A program made the translations under genes and the position numbers. This document shows, one piece after another, positions 12,901-27,900 of a stretch of DNA of 64,000 nucleotides. The notes under the pieces were generated by a model. That model searched no databases. It was not told the origin of the DNA and saw nothing but the letters and a program-made list of their open reading frames with translations. Location of the stretch: contig NC_091933.1 in NCBI RefSeq assembly GCF_041260155.1, forward strand, positions 20,613,599 to 20,677,598. The letters are read 5' to 3'. Each line of letters opens with the position of its first letter. The first letter of the stretch is position 1. The DNA is from Ptychodera flava. Taxonomy: Eukaryota > Hemichordata > Enteropneusta > Ptychoderidae.

Positions 12901-15900
12901 ATTTGATACAAGATTTTTCACCCAAAATGATAAACTTTGCGAAAAGAAAATGTGTAAAACTAACTGCAATAAATAAATAGGACGGACTGGAACAAGGGTC
13001 TTTTGAAACATGAGATATAAAATTAATGAATCTAAACAAACAGTAGACAACTGAAAACCATTGATAAGCTCTGTTTTTTGCAGATCAAATTCAAAATATT
13101 CCTAGAGTTTTCCTATGATGATAATTTTATTAGAATGATTTGGAAATATTAAATTGAAAAGAGAATGATGGTGAAGCAATGTACCAATAATAATGGCAAA
13201 TGAAAAAAAACTTTGTTAGGTTTTAAAGGAAGAGTAATATGGTATACTCTCTCAAGTTGCATTTCACTTTTATGACAGCCAAAATGTACTTTTAGAATTT
13301 CTCTACATCATCTCACAGCCTAGCCATGATGGTTACTTGTTGAAATTACTCATTGTTGAAATACTTCCATTCAGATTTCATGGTATTTTCATGGAGAATT
13401 TGATGCAGCTGTTGAAATGGTTGCCATGATACCATTCCACATGTGACTGCATCTTTCTCTGCAACATCTGTCAGCAAAATAACAATTAATTGAAGAGTCT
13501 GTGGATTTCTGGGGTAAAGTCCAACTGTTCCCAGAGTTAGATTTGTCTCTCTACAGTCAGCTAAAAGCTGTACATACATGTAGCATTCATATGAGGAAAG
13601 AGGACACTTTTCCCTGATATTGAAAAGTGTAAGTTTTCCTCCAGGAGAAGTCAACAAACTGCTTTGATCACACCGGTGTATTTGTTGTGTTTTGTCAAAA
13701 GTTTCAATCTTTTCGACTGTCCGCTTTTCTCCTTGTATGTTTCAAGTAACAGCCAAGATTTGATCCCCCAATGCGTTAAAGTTTCAATGAGTAATTCACG
13801 TAAGAAATACAAATAGTAAGTAACTTTATTACACAACTGATACAGACATGAAATGCAACCAATTAAGGCATCATTATCACACAGATTTTATTTCATTAAA
13901 CAGACTATATAATGTATTGCAAGTAACGTTATCAACACAACGCTTTCATGGCCCCCGCGTTATGTCTATGATGATGATAAAAGAATATAATATGTAAGCA
14001 ACAAGATTTTTTTCTGGAACTTAAAAAGTCATCAGCACCTAAAACAAAATATAGACGTAACTGACACGAGTAGTATGTCTAGACTTTTTACTGGAAATAG
14101 AAAGTATTGTGCAAATTTCATCATCATTGGCAGGAAACAGAAAGCAATAAGCCCTAGGAAACTGTAAACTAAATTTGAAAGGTGTAGGACTAGCATTTAT
14201 GAAAGATACATGTACACATATGATGGTTTGACCAAAAAATTAAGGAAACTGTCCTAAAAATTTACACCTGCAAATTAAATAATAACTTTGACAAGTCCAA
14301 ATTGCATGAACCTATGAATAATCTTTGAAAGCTATTACACAGTAGTTCTGAAAAAATATGATGGTTTTGAGAAAACAATAACAAAGCTGGGCCCAAATAT
14401 TAGATATCCAAATTTCTTCACCATTTGGACATATGATAATAAGGTGGCCAAAACACAACAATCTTCTGATCACCTATCAACAAATACTTCATCACCAAAT
14501 TATATGCGCTTGACACTATTGTGATGAGAAATCTGATCATGGCGGAGGATTGTTTCTTTAGATCATCTTATCGTTAGCCATAAGCTTGTGGACAATGAAC
14601 CAATCTAGAGAGAAGACAACAAATGTAAACTGATAAGCTTGGGATCGGTGTTACAAAAACACGGGGTCATATTACTTTTTATTGGAAATTAAAAGTCCCT
14701 GCTTGATGTGGTACTGCTGGGATGTCATCTATAAGGCACCATTGGAAACAAATGATTCAAAATATGATATTAAAATAGTTACTTATCAAATATTACATTA
14801 CCATTTAAAATTTCAAACATTTGCTCGGTATTCTCATGAAAAGCAGCAGGTAGCTTGTGGTCTTGTTAAATTGCGAAAATGACCTTCAACCAAATTTCAC
14901 TGATGCTTCATCTTTAGGTTTCGAATTCATCAAACAAGGCCACAAATCAGCTTTCTCATACCCTGATATTGCAAGACATATTCCCACTCGCTGGTTTACA
15001 AGGGCACTTGGCAAGCATTCTGGTTTCAAATTAAGGTAGTATCTGTCATCGTGGCGATACGCCTCAGCCTTGATTGCATGTTCTTCTTAAAATATTTTGC
15101 TAAGTATGTTCGGTAAAATTTTGAAACTTGCTGTGTGCTTATACTGTAAATGTGTGGACACTGTGTACATCAAAGGGAACCCAGAAATCTGGTTGTTGTT
15201 GTTGCTGTTGTTTGTATTGTTGTTTATGCTTATATTAGTCGTATTATTGTTGTTGTTGGCCAGTAAAATTCGACAAACATAACTACTGTGTTGTTGTTGT
15301 TTCAAACATAATGTCACAAGTAACACTACAAGGATCCTATCATAATATTTGACCCAATGCCACTCTCTCCCAACATAAAGGAAGAGTGTATGTGGGAGAG
15401 AGTTGCATTGGGACAAAAATATTACTTGAAACAACAACAACACAGTAGTTATGATCATTCAATTTTATTGGTCCACAAGAACAAGAACAATAACAACAAA
15501 ACTAGTATAAACATAAACAACAATATAAACAACAGTAACACAACAACCAAATGTCTGGGTTCCCTATGTATACATGAGTGTACATGCATGCTAGGATTTC
15601 TGCAACTATAAATCTGTAGGAAAAAGCACATAATTACCTCTGGTACAGATATGCTGATGGAATATTTACAGAACAACTGGTACATGTACTCTGTGCCCAT
15701 AAACTGAATTTTATCAAAACGGTTTAATATGGATAACAAAACTCTAATAATTACACATATTTTTCCGAGACCAATTTCTATTATGCAAGCTGAATTTGGA
15801 GATGATGATGGTAATAAAAATAGATTATCTTAATTTACTACTGGACCGGCAGTTACATGTAATTCTTTCAAAGGTAATATGATTCTCATGTTATTGGTTC

Positions 15901-18900
15901 GATTCATGGGGTGATTATAGTATGCATAATCTTGTCTGCAATTTTAGATTTGGAATTTTTGTTAAACATTTCAACCTGCATTGAACATAGAGTTGCTAAA
16001 ACTGTGATGAAAGCAGGTCAACTACCGGCAGTTATTATTTGATCTCCATATGATATTCACACAGAGTCAAGTGCAAACACCAGAAGACATGAAAACGGGT
16101 ACCAGCAACTACTGGTAAAATATCATGGCTCTCTAACCAAATTTAACTTCACTGAGGTAAAGTTACTCCCGATAGTTTACTAAATTTAGCAATTACTGTA
16201 TTGATGATCAAGGAAACAGACTCTAACAAGTCATCGTTGATGACACAGTCCCCACTTGTTAATGGGTAGTACTTTGATTACAGGTCCGCAGAGAGGATAG
16301 AGTCCTCTTCATTAGGTCTGTGATAAAAATACTTTTGAATAAATTCGCTTGATACATGTCTGAGCTGTAGTTCAGGACATGAAAAAATTGTAATAAAATG
16401 GCCACATGGCGGCCTTATTGGATCGTATCACAGAACAAATCTATGTGCATATGTATGACAGACATCCAGCTCTATATGTTTGCTCAGAATTAGATATACA
16501 CATAATTAAAGAGGTACAGTATGAAGCATCATAAGGTCTCCCATCATACCATATATGAAGGGTGTACCACTTGTGGTTACTGAGTTATGGACAAATATGT
16601 ATATTTGAGGTCAAAGGTCATTGAGGTCACGTGACATTCTGTCCAGAAAATTGTAGTGCTAAGTTATCCCTATATACAAACAATCAGTCCTCTAGCTCTA
16701 TTGACTCACTCAAAATTAGATATGCACATAATTAATATAGTACAATATGTGGCGTAATAAGGTGTCCCATCATACCACATATGAAGGGTGTAGCACTTGT
16801 GGTTACTGAGTTATGGACAAATATGTATATTTGAGGTCAAAGGTCACAAAGGTCACATGACATTTTGTCAAAAAAATTAATGAGGTACAATTTGTGGCGT
16901 CATAAGGTGTCCCATCATACTATATATGAAGGGTGTAGCACTTGTGGTTACTGAGTTATGGACAAACATGTATATTTGAGGTCAAAGGTCACCGAGGTCA
17001 CATGACATTTTGTCAAAAAAATTGTAGTGCTAAGTTATCCCTATATACCAAAAATCAGACCTCTAGCTCTATTGGCTCGCTCAAAATTAGATATGTGCAT
17101 AACTGATGAGGTACATTATGTGGCGTCAAAGGTCACGAGGTCACATGACATTTTGTCAAAAAAATTGTAGTGCTAAGTTATCCCTATATACCAAAAAATC
17201 AGACCTCCAGCTCTATTGGCTCTCTCAAAATTAGAAATGTGCATAATTAATGATGTACAATATGTGGCATCATAGAGTGTCCCATCATACCATACATGAA
17301 GGTAGTAGTACTTGTGGTTACTGAGTTATGGACAAATATGTATATTTGAGGTCAAAGGTCACCGAGGTCACGTGACATTTTGTCCAAAAAATTGTACTGC
17401 TAAGTTATCCCTATATACCAAAAATAGTGACAATGTCACTGGTCGCTCCCATATAGTTATCAAAACAAGCTAAAATCAAGCTAAAAGATTTTTTTATCAC
17501 AAATAGAAACAATTCCCCCAATAAAATAAAATTATACAAATTTCACCAGAATTTGATCAAATCTTACTGACGTCACCCTTAAAAACCTCTACACTAAGTT
17601 TCAACTCAATCAGACGTGTGGTTTCAGAGTTAAAAAAAATTTTGATCAAAAATGAAAAAAATAGCCAAAAAATGCAAATATGCAAATTTCACCACGATTT
17701 GCCCAGATTTGAGAAAGGTCACTCCTATGCACTTCCATACCAAGTTTCAAATCAATCAGACTTGTGGTTTCAGAGAAGAAGATTTTTTGACCAAAAATGG
17801 GAGAAAATTACAAAAAATTCATGAAAAATAACAAGTCTATGATACTGACCCAAGATGTGCACAATCATTTCAGGTCAGCCCAAAGTACTTACATGCTAAT
17901 TTTTCATCTAATCTGCTCAGTGGCTATTGAGATTTTCAATAAATGTAAACTTGTAAACATATATACATATGGCTATGGGAGCTAACAAACGACCCAATGG
18001 TCGACAGAGCTCTGCTGTGTTATGAAGAGAGCAACGTTTTGTGACATATGTATTGATGAAGAAGGTTGAGATCTTTGATAGCTCATTTCAGGATGGCCTG
18101 ACCTAAAATGGCAAAATTAGCTGCAAAAATACAAAATTGATGATTTCATCATAATTATGTATAAAAATGTATACCAAATATCAAAGCTATCACATGAGTA
18201 ACTTTTGAAAAACAAATATTTTGACCAAAAACGGCAAAAACTGACCCAAAAATACAAAAATTGAAGATTTCATCAAATTTCACTATATCACACTAAGAGA
18301 ACCCCCAGGAACCTGTATACCAAATATCAAAGGCATCAGACAAGTAGTTTTTGAGAAACACATTTTTTGACCAAAAATGGCAAAAATTGCACCAAAAATA
18401 CAAAATTGCAGATTTCATCATATATTCTGTATATCATATTTAGTTTATCTGTAGGAACCTGTATACCAAATATCAAAGCTGTCAGACGAGCGGTTTTGAT
18501 GAAATAATTTTTGACCAAAAATGACAAAAAAATTCCTTAAAAATACAGATTTGCTTATTTCATCACAATTTGAACAAATCCAAGTTGGGCTATCCCTAGG
18601 GACCTGTATACCAAATATCAAAGCTGTCAGACGAGCGGTTTTGATGAAATAAATTTTTGACCAAAAATGACAAAAAATTCCTTAAAAATACAGATTGCTT
18701 ATTTCATTACAATTTGAACAAATCCACGTTGGGCTATCCCTAGGGACCTGTATACCAAATATTAAAGCTGTCAGACAAGCGGTTTTGATAAAATAAATTT
18801 TTGACCAAAAATGACAAAAAAATTCCTTAAAAATACAGATTTGCATATTTCATCACAATTTGAACAAATCCAAGTTGGGTTATCCCTAGGGACCTGTATA

Positions 18901-21900
18901 CCAAATATCAAAGCTGTCTGACCAGCGGTTATGAAGAAGGAGATTTTTTACCAAAAACGCCTTTTTTGGCACTAATTTGCATATTTTTGGCAATGACAAC
19001 TTCATTTGAACAAAATCTCATCTACAGCCCATCATCCATGTACACACCAAATATCAAGATGAAATGTGCAGCGGTTTTGGAGTTTTTGATGTTGACGGAC
19101 AGACATACAGACATACAGACATACAGACATACAGACATTTTCCTAGCCTATAAGAATAGCTTCCATTGCCATATATTCATATGGCTATGGGAGCTAAAAA
19201 TCAGACCTCTAGCTCTATTGGCTCGCTCAAAATTAGATATGTGCATAATTAATGAGGTACAATATGTGGCATCATAAGCTGTCCCATCATACCATATATG
19301 AAGGGTGTAGCACTTGTGGTTACTGAGTTATGGACATATATATATATATATATTATATATATATATATATAATATATATATATATACGGACGGACATGAC
19401 CCAATCTATAAGCCCCCTGGACTTCATCCGTGGGGACTAAAAACTGTCACTGCATCCTTTTTGCAATATGAATATGATGAGAAACTAAATTTTTATTTTT
19501 CTTGGCCTTATACACGGGAGTCTATGGACTGCCTTATACATGGGAGTCTATGGAGACTGCCTTAGGTACATGGGAGTCTATGGAGGTGAAAACTAAAAAG
19601 TCCTCTAACACGGCCAAATTTGATCCCATTGTGAAACAAATCGACGTGCATCTGTATGGGGTAAGGTTCTATCCTTGTGCAAAGTTTGAATGAAATCGCT
19701 CCAGGCATCTCTGAGATATCTGCGGAATGTTTCAACACAGTCCTTCATGGTTTCAGCAGGTCTGCCAATATGTATCAGTTCATGAACAATGACAAGAAAT
19801 GACTCCAGGTCAGTGGAGCAGCCTGTTTCAGTCACTGCCATGCCACCATTCCTGCACATTTGCAGGATTTCCCTTTTCTTACCTCATTTGCATATTTTTG
19901 ACACTGACATGTTAATTGGAACAACATCACATCTCAACCCCTGGGTCTACCTGTACACTAAATACTGTAATGGTAGGTGCGGCGGTTTGGGAGCCTTTGC
20001 GTGTGACGGATATACATCCGCACATACATACATGCATACAGACGCAACCGACCCACCATATAAGCTCTTTTTGGTATTTATATACATACCAAATATGAGC
20101 TAAAAATGAAGATGTACAGTGTAACATATAATAATCTACACGAGATATGATGCCAGCATGAACACATTAGTCCTTTGATCCAAGATATTACAAATTTATC
20201 CAACTGTCAACAACACCTGAGAGGCTGATTTACATTTATCACAACATGAGCAGACATGCTATCGGATATATCCATGGTGATACTAAGATTACGAACTGTG
20301 TTCAAAGGAGGTGCGGTGACATCACCGATCCATACATCACAGCGAGTTACCAGGCCAACACCTTTCCATTTAGATGAGAAATGTACAATTTCAGTCTTCC
20401 TGTCATTGAGAACCAGCATATTATCTCACATCCATCGTCAGATATCCTCCACCCAAGACTCGATTACGTCGATGGGAGCTGGATCGCCTTCACGAATGAT
20501 ATGAGATCGGGTGTGATCAGCATACATCATACATTTCAGCCCATATCTACCATAGTCACAATGTCATCTCGTGGTGCCATGTACATTATACTGAAAAGAA
20601 TCGGTCCAAGGATTGAACCTTGAGGGGCACCGCAATCCAGAAACTGTGCTTTTGACACAACTTACTAAACATAGACAGACTGCATGCGACCCAACAAATA
20701 CAAATTGAACCAATTGCACAGTTCCTGAAATATCAAAACATGTGGCGCACTCTATGGAACAAACTACAAAATGTATGGTCAATCGTGTTGAAGGCAGCAG
20801 ATAGATCAAGTAAAATCAGTATTGGTATACAATCTCTGCGTCTTCACCCTAGGAGAGCAGTTTCTGTACTCTACCCTGCTGGATATACTGATCGATGTTC
20901 CACAGACAGATTGTGATGACATAAGTATGCATTCAATTGTTCAGAAAGTCTGTGCTCCATGAGCTTTGAAAGAAATGAAAAATTTGACACAGGGCCATAC
21001 AAATTAAATTGTTCACAATGCTTGGATCCAGATTTGCCTTTTCAAGCAGTGGACGTACCATTTGATTTGCATGAATCTGGAAATTCACCAGAGAGAAACG
21101 ACCTGCCAATGATTTTACAAGTAACTCGAGCCATCAATTCATTACATTTAAGAGTTCTGTTGGAAATGGGTCCAACATAATACAAGCTTTGGGTGGCTAA
21201 TTAGCATTGACACATAATCAAGCTACATGTAAATATTTCATTTTGTGCATTGTGATCAGTTCATTGTCTCTGACTATAGAGTTAAATACAGTTGTAGATG
21301 GCAATTGTTCCAAGTTACACATAGTTGTCACCTCAACATTGGCAATTGGAGTTATAAATAGTCAGTATTTACATTTGGAAGTGGCAACTTTTAAGTGGCA
21401 AATCCAGGGGCAAATTTCTTCACAAAACTCGGTTGTTCGAAAGCAGGCAGAGGAAACACTGCTGAGTAGACTTATTGCATGAAACTGTCTGTCCAAAATT
21501 TGAAGTGTTTGACAAAAATCTCTTTGTGTCACACTATCAAATTTACCGGTATGAAAAATTGGCTATCAGTGAAAGGTGGAAAGATTTATGTAAAGTTACA
21601 TGGCAAAAGTTTTGCCTTTAAGCCAAATGTGGTTGGAAAGGCTAGAGCGTCAGTTATAAATTTCAACAAAACTATTAAAATATAAAAGTAGTCAACATTC
21701 TCTGTGGAATAAAAAAAACTAGACATTTGGGCACAAAGGCATCGCAGAGTTATAGCCTGTTAAAACTTCTGAAATGACCAAATAAGAAGAAGTTGGGGAG
21801 TCCTTAGTGTATTAACTATGGTAGAGGTCCCCTAGCTGTTAATAAAATGTTTGAAAAGGGAAAGTCATTATTTGCTGTTTTTCAGGAAAGTTTGACAAGG

Positions 21901-24900
21901 TGGTGCTGGCATTCAGAGTGAGTGACTGCTATTGTAAATGCATTTTTAGATTCTTTGAGTGTCAAAGAGGTGTCAAAAGTGAGATTAACCAAAAAAACTG
22001 CTCTATGACTTCAAAAGAGGGGTGCAAATATGGCTTGTTTTCAACATTTTTGACAGAATAACAGTTTTTCCTACATAATTGTATACCAATTTAATCCAAT
22101 TTTGAAATGAGATATGGACATGAAATTTTTACAGCCTATTAACAAGGTTACAGATAAGATTTGTACGGCACAATTTCCTGTATTTGAAGTAGTGTTTGAA
22201 AAATCACATTTTGAAATTTGAAAGAATTTTTAATAATTTTTTGATATATAAACCCATGTAAAATCTTAAAAACAAATTTTATTTACAAATCCTGCCGTAC
22301 AAATCTTACAATAAATAGTGTCAACATATTTATAACTAATTTGGTAATATTGATACTATCCAATTATTATTAAATACAAATATGTAAAAAAAATATGAAA
22401 AATTAAATTTTAATATTTACTGGTGTCATATTTCAAAATTATGGCTGCAAATATACAATTTTCATATTCTTTGGAGAGAATATTAACTAAGGGAGTTATC
22501 CTGAAAATTTGAACTACATATCTTGATTCTAACCTTTGAAACTTGACATTAACTCTGAGAAAAGAATTTGTGCAAAAATAGCCTTTCCAACCACCTTAAG
22601 CCAAATAAGATTGAGAAAGCACCTGTAAATTTGTAGGTAACTCACTGGTGGTCGATAACAAGGTAAAACTATGTACAAAAATTTGGTTTCAGGTGGCAAA
22701 AATAAACTTATAGGCAGTTACAAGTAGTGTATGAACACATCAAATTTGTGCAAAATGTCCCCAATATCACATTAACCTCATAATTTTCACAGCTAGTAAA
22801 TTTTAGCTGTCAGCAAGATATTTTTTTGCTGACTGCCGGCTATATAATTTTCTCCATCCTTGCCATAACCATAAATCAACATGTTGTCACCATAACCATG
22901 ACTACAAAAGTATAATGATAACCTAAATATCACTGTCCCTTCCAGCAACTCTAATCCCACTCAGATTTTAGCAAACTGCTGTTATATTGCATATATTGAA
23001 ATACTTAAATATGGCCAAACATTTCTACATAAATGTTGAACAGATAGCATATAAAGATACTAATTATGACCCTTTGGAACTGTAGAAGAAACTGCAGTCC
23101 AAAATTTTACGTTTTAGGACAAATTTTTCATTTACAGCTTTTTAGTGAACAGACACATCACTGTTTCAGAGATCATTGCAAACAGCATGACCAAAAATAA
23201 GGTGCCATGGTCTGAGGAGGTTGAAGTTCGATATCATTTACACCATTATTAAATTTGCCATGCATATCTGGTTCAACTTGACATGGCCTAATATACTCAT
23301 TACTGCCTCATGATTCATGATGTGTGCCTCCCCTGCTGCTAAACCAAATTAATGATTCCATATTGAGCTGCTTGTTGATCCAATGTGCATATTTGTATCC
23401 TGACAACCAACCAACGATGACTTGTCCTTGACTTACACATACAAGACGGAAAGTTACCAGGAATGTCTGACGCAGGGTAGCATTGAGAAGTGGCACAAAT
23501 CAGCCATTGATTGTTATGTCAGTTTAGAGAATTTGTGAAAAAACAATTACAAGACATTTGAGCAGGCAACTATGAGAACTTACCTTCTCTGTTACATTGA
23601 GTCAATCAATTTATAGGCAAAGTGGAAATTCTCTTAGTTTTGAGAAGGGCAGTAAGCTGACTTATGCTACACTTAGCCATGCTCCTTGGCCATTTTCTGA
23701 GCTCTGTACTTCATCTTGACCCTGACAATGATATAAGACTACAGCGAAAATGCCACCTTACCTTCTCTAGTCACTTTCCTAATGTTCTAAAACCATGCAA
23801 TTCTTTGTCTAAAGTGAGAATGAACAAAATATCCTACTTCTTTTTGCATCATGAATGAATAAAAAAACTGTGATGGATTGCAGTCATTATCCCTGTCAAT
23901 CTACTGTACTTGATCTTGTTAAAGGGGCAGTCCTAAATCTCTGGTTCTCTCATCAGTGGTTGTTGGCATTGACTGTTTAATGTGATTTTAGAAGCTGATA
24001 AAGACCCAGCCCCTTTAAGCACTATACCTCAAACTGAGTACCGGTATGTATATATAGCCTCATCTATCACTCAAAAAACACCTGAAAAGCATGCATGTGA
24101 ATTATAAAGTTGGGATGTGAATTAAAAAGTTGGGATTAAGAAGGAGACCTTGCAACAGTTTAATGTAAGGAATTAAAAAGGGAATTATGACGACAAATCA
24201 TTAGTATACAATACACAAAATATGAACTGTTGCAAGGTTATCATGAAACAACAAAACAACACATGCATTAGGAATTAGGATCAAAACTATGACTTGAGGT
24301 TTCAGAAACTTTATTGTACCAACCTTCTTGTTGAGCTGTGACCGAGGAGGTCACTGGGTCTTTCACATCATGGCCCAAGCTGATGGTTGCTGGTCATAGC
24401 AATGATGTTGTAAATTTGACAAGACAACAGAGATCATCACGAAGGGGTGGAAAACACACACACAAAAAAAAGAGAGAGAAAAACAGTGCATTAATTAGAT
24501 ATGGTTAATAAACATACAAGATTGGTTAATTGACGTGAACTTAAATAACAATACAGACACAAGGAGAGGTATAGAAAGAGAATGGAGTAATTACCAGGTG
24601 AGTACATGAGTACATGCAAATTAGTACAGTGTAGAATTTCATTGACATTAAAAGGTAAATTATGACTGAATTGAAATTTGTTCATGCTTTAATACGATTG
24701 AAACCGCAATTCTTCTCGAAATTTACAACATTCACTGATTTACTTATCCATTTCAGTTCACAACATAGGTTGCGAGCGACAACAATGGTTAAATTAACCG
24801 ACATATCTTTGAATATTTTGTATGTTTACAGGAAGATAGGTTGAACGAGACGATTGCCCCTCTGTATTTTCACCAGCTGTTCGATTTCCATTTTCTTTAG

Positions 24901-27900
24901 CATCATTTTGACTGTATAAGCACAGCGAACCTGATACTTTGGGGAGAATTAAGCCAGACATGGCTGCCTATACATATTTGAGAAGGTCACCTTAAGTTGC
25001 ACAAATGGGATCTCTAACACACAGGAGGTATACACACAGGCTGAGCAGAAGGAACTTTGGTATATTAAATTCAAACAGCGTTTGAATTTGGGCCAATATG
25101 AGCAGATCAGGCTGTTTTGATAAGCTGTTTGAACAGGTACGGATAATGTGGATGATTTTGCGTGGAAATTCTACCGTGATAGCAAGTCTCAAATATAGCA
25201 ATTACCATATCAAATATCCTATAAAAAACTTGCTGTAACAGAAACAAATGAGCTTCTTGGCAGATGTTGAAAAAACAAATGCCCAAATTCAGAAGTCTAA
25301 TTTGTAAATTATACAGGAAAATATATCGTCACTGTGTTTTGAAAGTTGAATAATCAATATCTCTGTTACTCAAAGAATGGAGTCCAAGGTGAATTGAAAC
25401 TATTGGCAAATTGGGGTAAATACAGTGTTTGGTTCCAAGATGCCGAGTCGTCTGACTTGGTATAACTTTATTGATAGACAGTAATGTTTACTTGGGTGAG
25501 ACAAATTTTTTGAGTTTCAATTTTTGTGATAAATATTATCGTAAAGAGTGTCCTTCGAAATCCATCATGTATCATGTACATGTACACTATCCATTTCAGA
25601 AGTTCAACTGACTGGTTCTGATTTTAATCATACATGTAGATAATAGTTTCTGTACTGTCTATGCTTTAATATACAAAACATATTTCCACTGTACAGCTAT
25701 TTTACCAGCCCATTCACATTAAACTCTGAGCATGTGAGTGTGTGTGTATGTTCACGTGATATAAATTGAACTATTAAAATGCTACTTCAAACAGTTTTTA
25801 CAGATGCATTAAAAGTGAAATTTTTTATTGAGACAGACCATTTCGATGAAAGTACTAAATGTACTGCACAGGTTGGTATGCTGTATATGAGCAAAATCCT
25901 AGATTACATATCATTTTAGCAGAATAATCCTCAGGCTGTGTGGCTAATATGTAACAGCATGTTGGCAACAGCTGTTTCTGCCAGTAATCCTTAATCTCCA
26001 CTCTCATGGAATTTAAGAACACTATCTACAGCAAAATGAAACAATTAGGTTAGGAGTGTTGGGTAAATCTACCTGCAGTTTGAAATCACAGTGCATCCTG
26101 GATTTAAAAAGTACATCATTGAAATGATAAGCTACTGAGTGCTATAATAAATTTGTTTAACTATGTCTCGAATGATGTATCAATGGCTGTTACAAATGGT
26201 ATGTTGGGACATGGCTACTACCTCCATGGTTGGGACTTCTGACTGAGAAATCAGTGTATTTACAAGGACGTCTCATGGTCACTGTTTTCATTTTCCCATT
26301 TGCCAGTATTTTTATTGCATTACGTAAACCAACCTTCTGTGTCCTAATAGTTCATAGGTTAATGAATACTCTTTTCAAGCTTGATCCGAGAGAAGAAAGG
26401 CTCACTGGAGCAAACGTCCACTATAGGGAAAAAGTGCGTGACTAGAGCGAGAAACTGACGCTTTCTCACAATCGGTGAGAATCTGTTCTTATTCTCACCG
26501 CTGTCGGTGAGAAAATTTTAATCTCCACTGGAGATTGGTGAGAAATGCACTCCTTGGCGAGAATCAAGTGTGAGAATAAATTCTCACTGGTGAGAATGGA
26601 AATTCTCACTAAGTACAGCGAGAATTGAAATTCACTGGCGAGAATCATCAAGACTCGCCTTTCAGAGTCTTTATGATTCTCGCCAATGAACGGCGAGTCT
26701 TGATGATTCTCGCGAGTGAATTTCAATTCTCGCTGTACTTAGTGAGAATTTCCATTCTCATCGGTGAGAATTTGTTCTCACACTTGATTCTCGCCAAGGA
26801 GTGCATTTCTCACCAATCTCCAGTGGAGATTAAAATTTTCTCACCGACAGCAGTGAGAATAAGAACAGATTCTCACCGATTGCGAGAAAGCGTCAGTTTC
26901 TCGCTCTAGTCAAGCACTTTTCCCCTATAGTGGTCTTTGTCTATCTGTGAGAATTCACGTATGATGAGTTTGTGGTTTTCTTCACTTCGATAATGATCCA
27001 CACCTAGCTCAGTTTACACTGGTGCATATGTTCATCTTTGCAAGGATGTAGTTCCCTCTTGCTACACCCTAGAGTCTATGTGGAGGGACTGTGGTCTCTG
27101 CCATAATATTGGTACTTCCACGTCCTCTGGAAACATCGGTCCATATCGTAGGTCACTGGTTGCCATAGCATTACCATTCGCACAATATAATTGGCAATAT
27201 CAAGGTCGGATTGGTAATAGAGACTCGGAGGGGTCACAATGTAAGGTAACCTTTGTTTCAGAGTGAAACAACTTGGCTATGTCGGTATCAAGAGAGTTGG
27301 GGAAAACTCGGAATTCTAAGGTATTTCATGTTGGCAAAGACTTTCATAGTCTCGATTTGTTTGACTCAGTACCGGTTTATTGAAAATAGACCTATGGTGT
27401 AACAATACGCCGCTACGCGTGTACATGGTTGTGTGTTCTGTTTGGGGTCCAGACACTTCGCACCAAACCAGTTCGCCCCACACAACTTCGTCCCAAAACC
27501 ATTTCGTACCAAAACCACCTCGTCCCAAGTACTACTTCGCCCAACCCCACTTCGCCCCAAGTACCACATCGTACTAAAACCACTTCGCCCAAAGTATAGT
27601 ACCGTCAACTCGTCCTGAAACAACGATGTTACGACGTATCATAAGGTTGTTTTTGCCAACAACTTGGAAGCATTAATGTATAGGACATTTGGCTACCACG
27701 AACCATTTATTGTTGCATGAAACCATAAACGATTGAATAAGAAAAAAGAAACACGCAAATGCTATAACTCAGGTGCCGTGCGCGGAATTGCTCGATGTCA
27801 ATTTCGCGAAATGCGTACACTTTCAAGATTTCAGTCCCAGGATGACAGGAAGGTGGTTATTTTCAGCTTTCAGTTAGCGATAAGTTTCGGGCAAAGTGGT

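Noticed and set aside
13346-13657. 103-codon minus-strand frame that looks protein-like
   Set aside because: No family recognised, no splice or promoter support, lies in the SLC35A2 intron on the same strand; not called as a gene.
15087-15739. Overlapping frames rich in Leu or Asn
   Set aside because: They are translations of GTT/AAC simple repeats in the long hairpin.
16470-19197. CRISPR-like regular repeat array
   Set aside because: Units are long, divergent and without unique spacers; animal nuclear DNA.
26419-26932. Coding frames of 86-94 codons on both strands
   Set aside because: Mirror-image frames caused by the palindrome.
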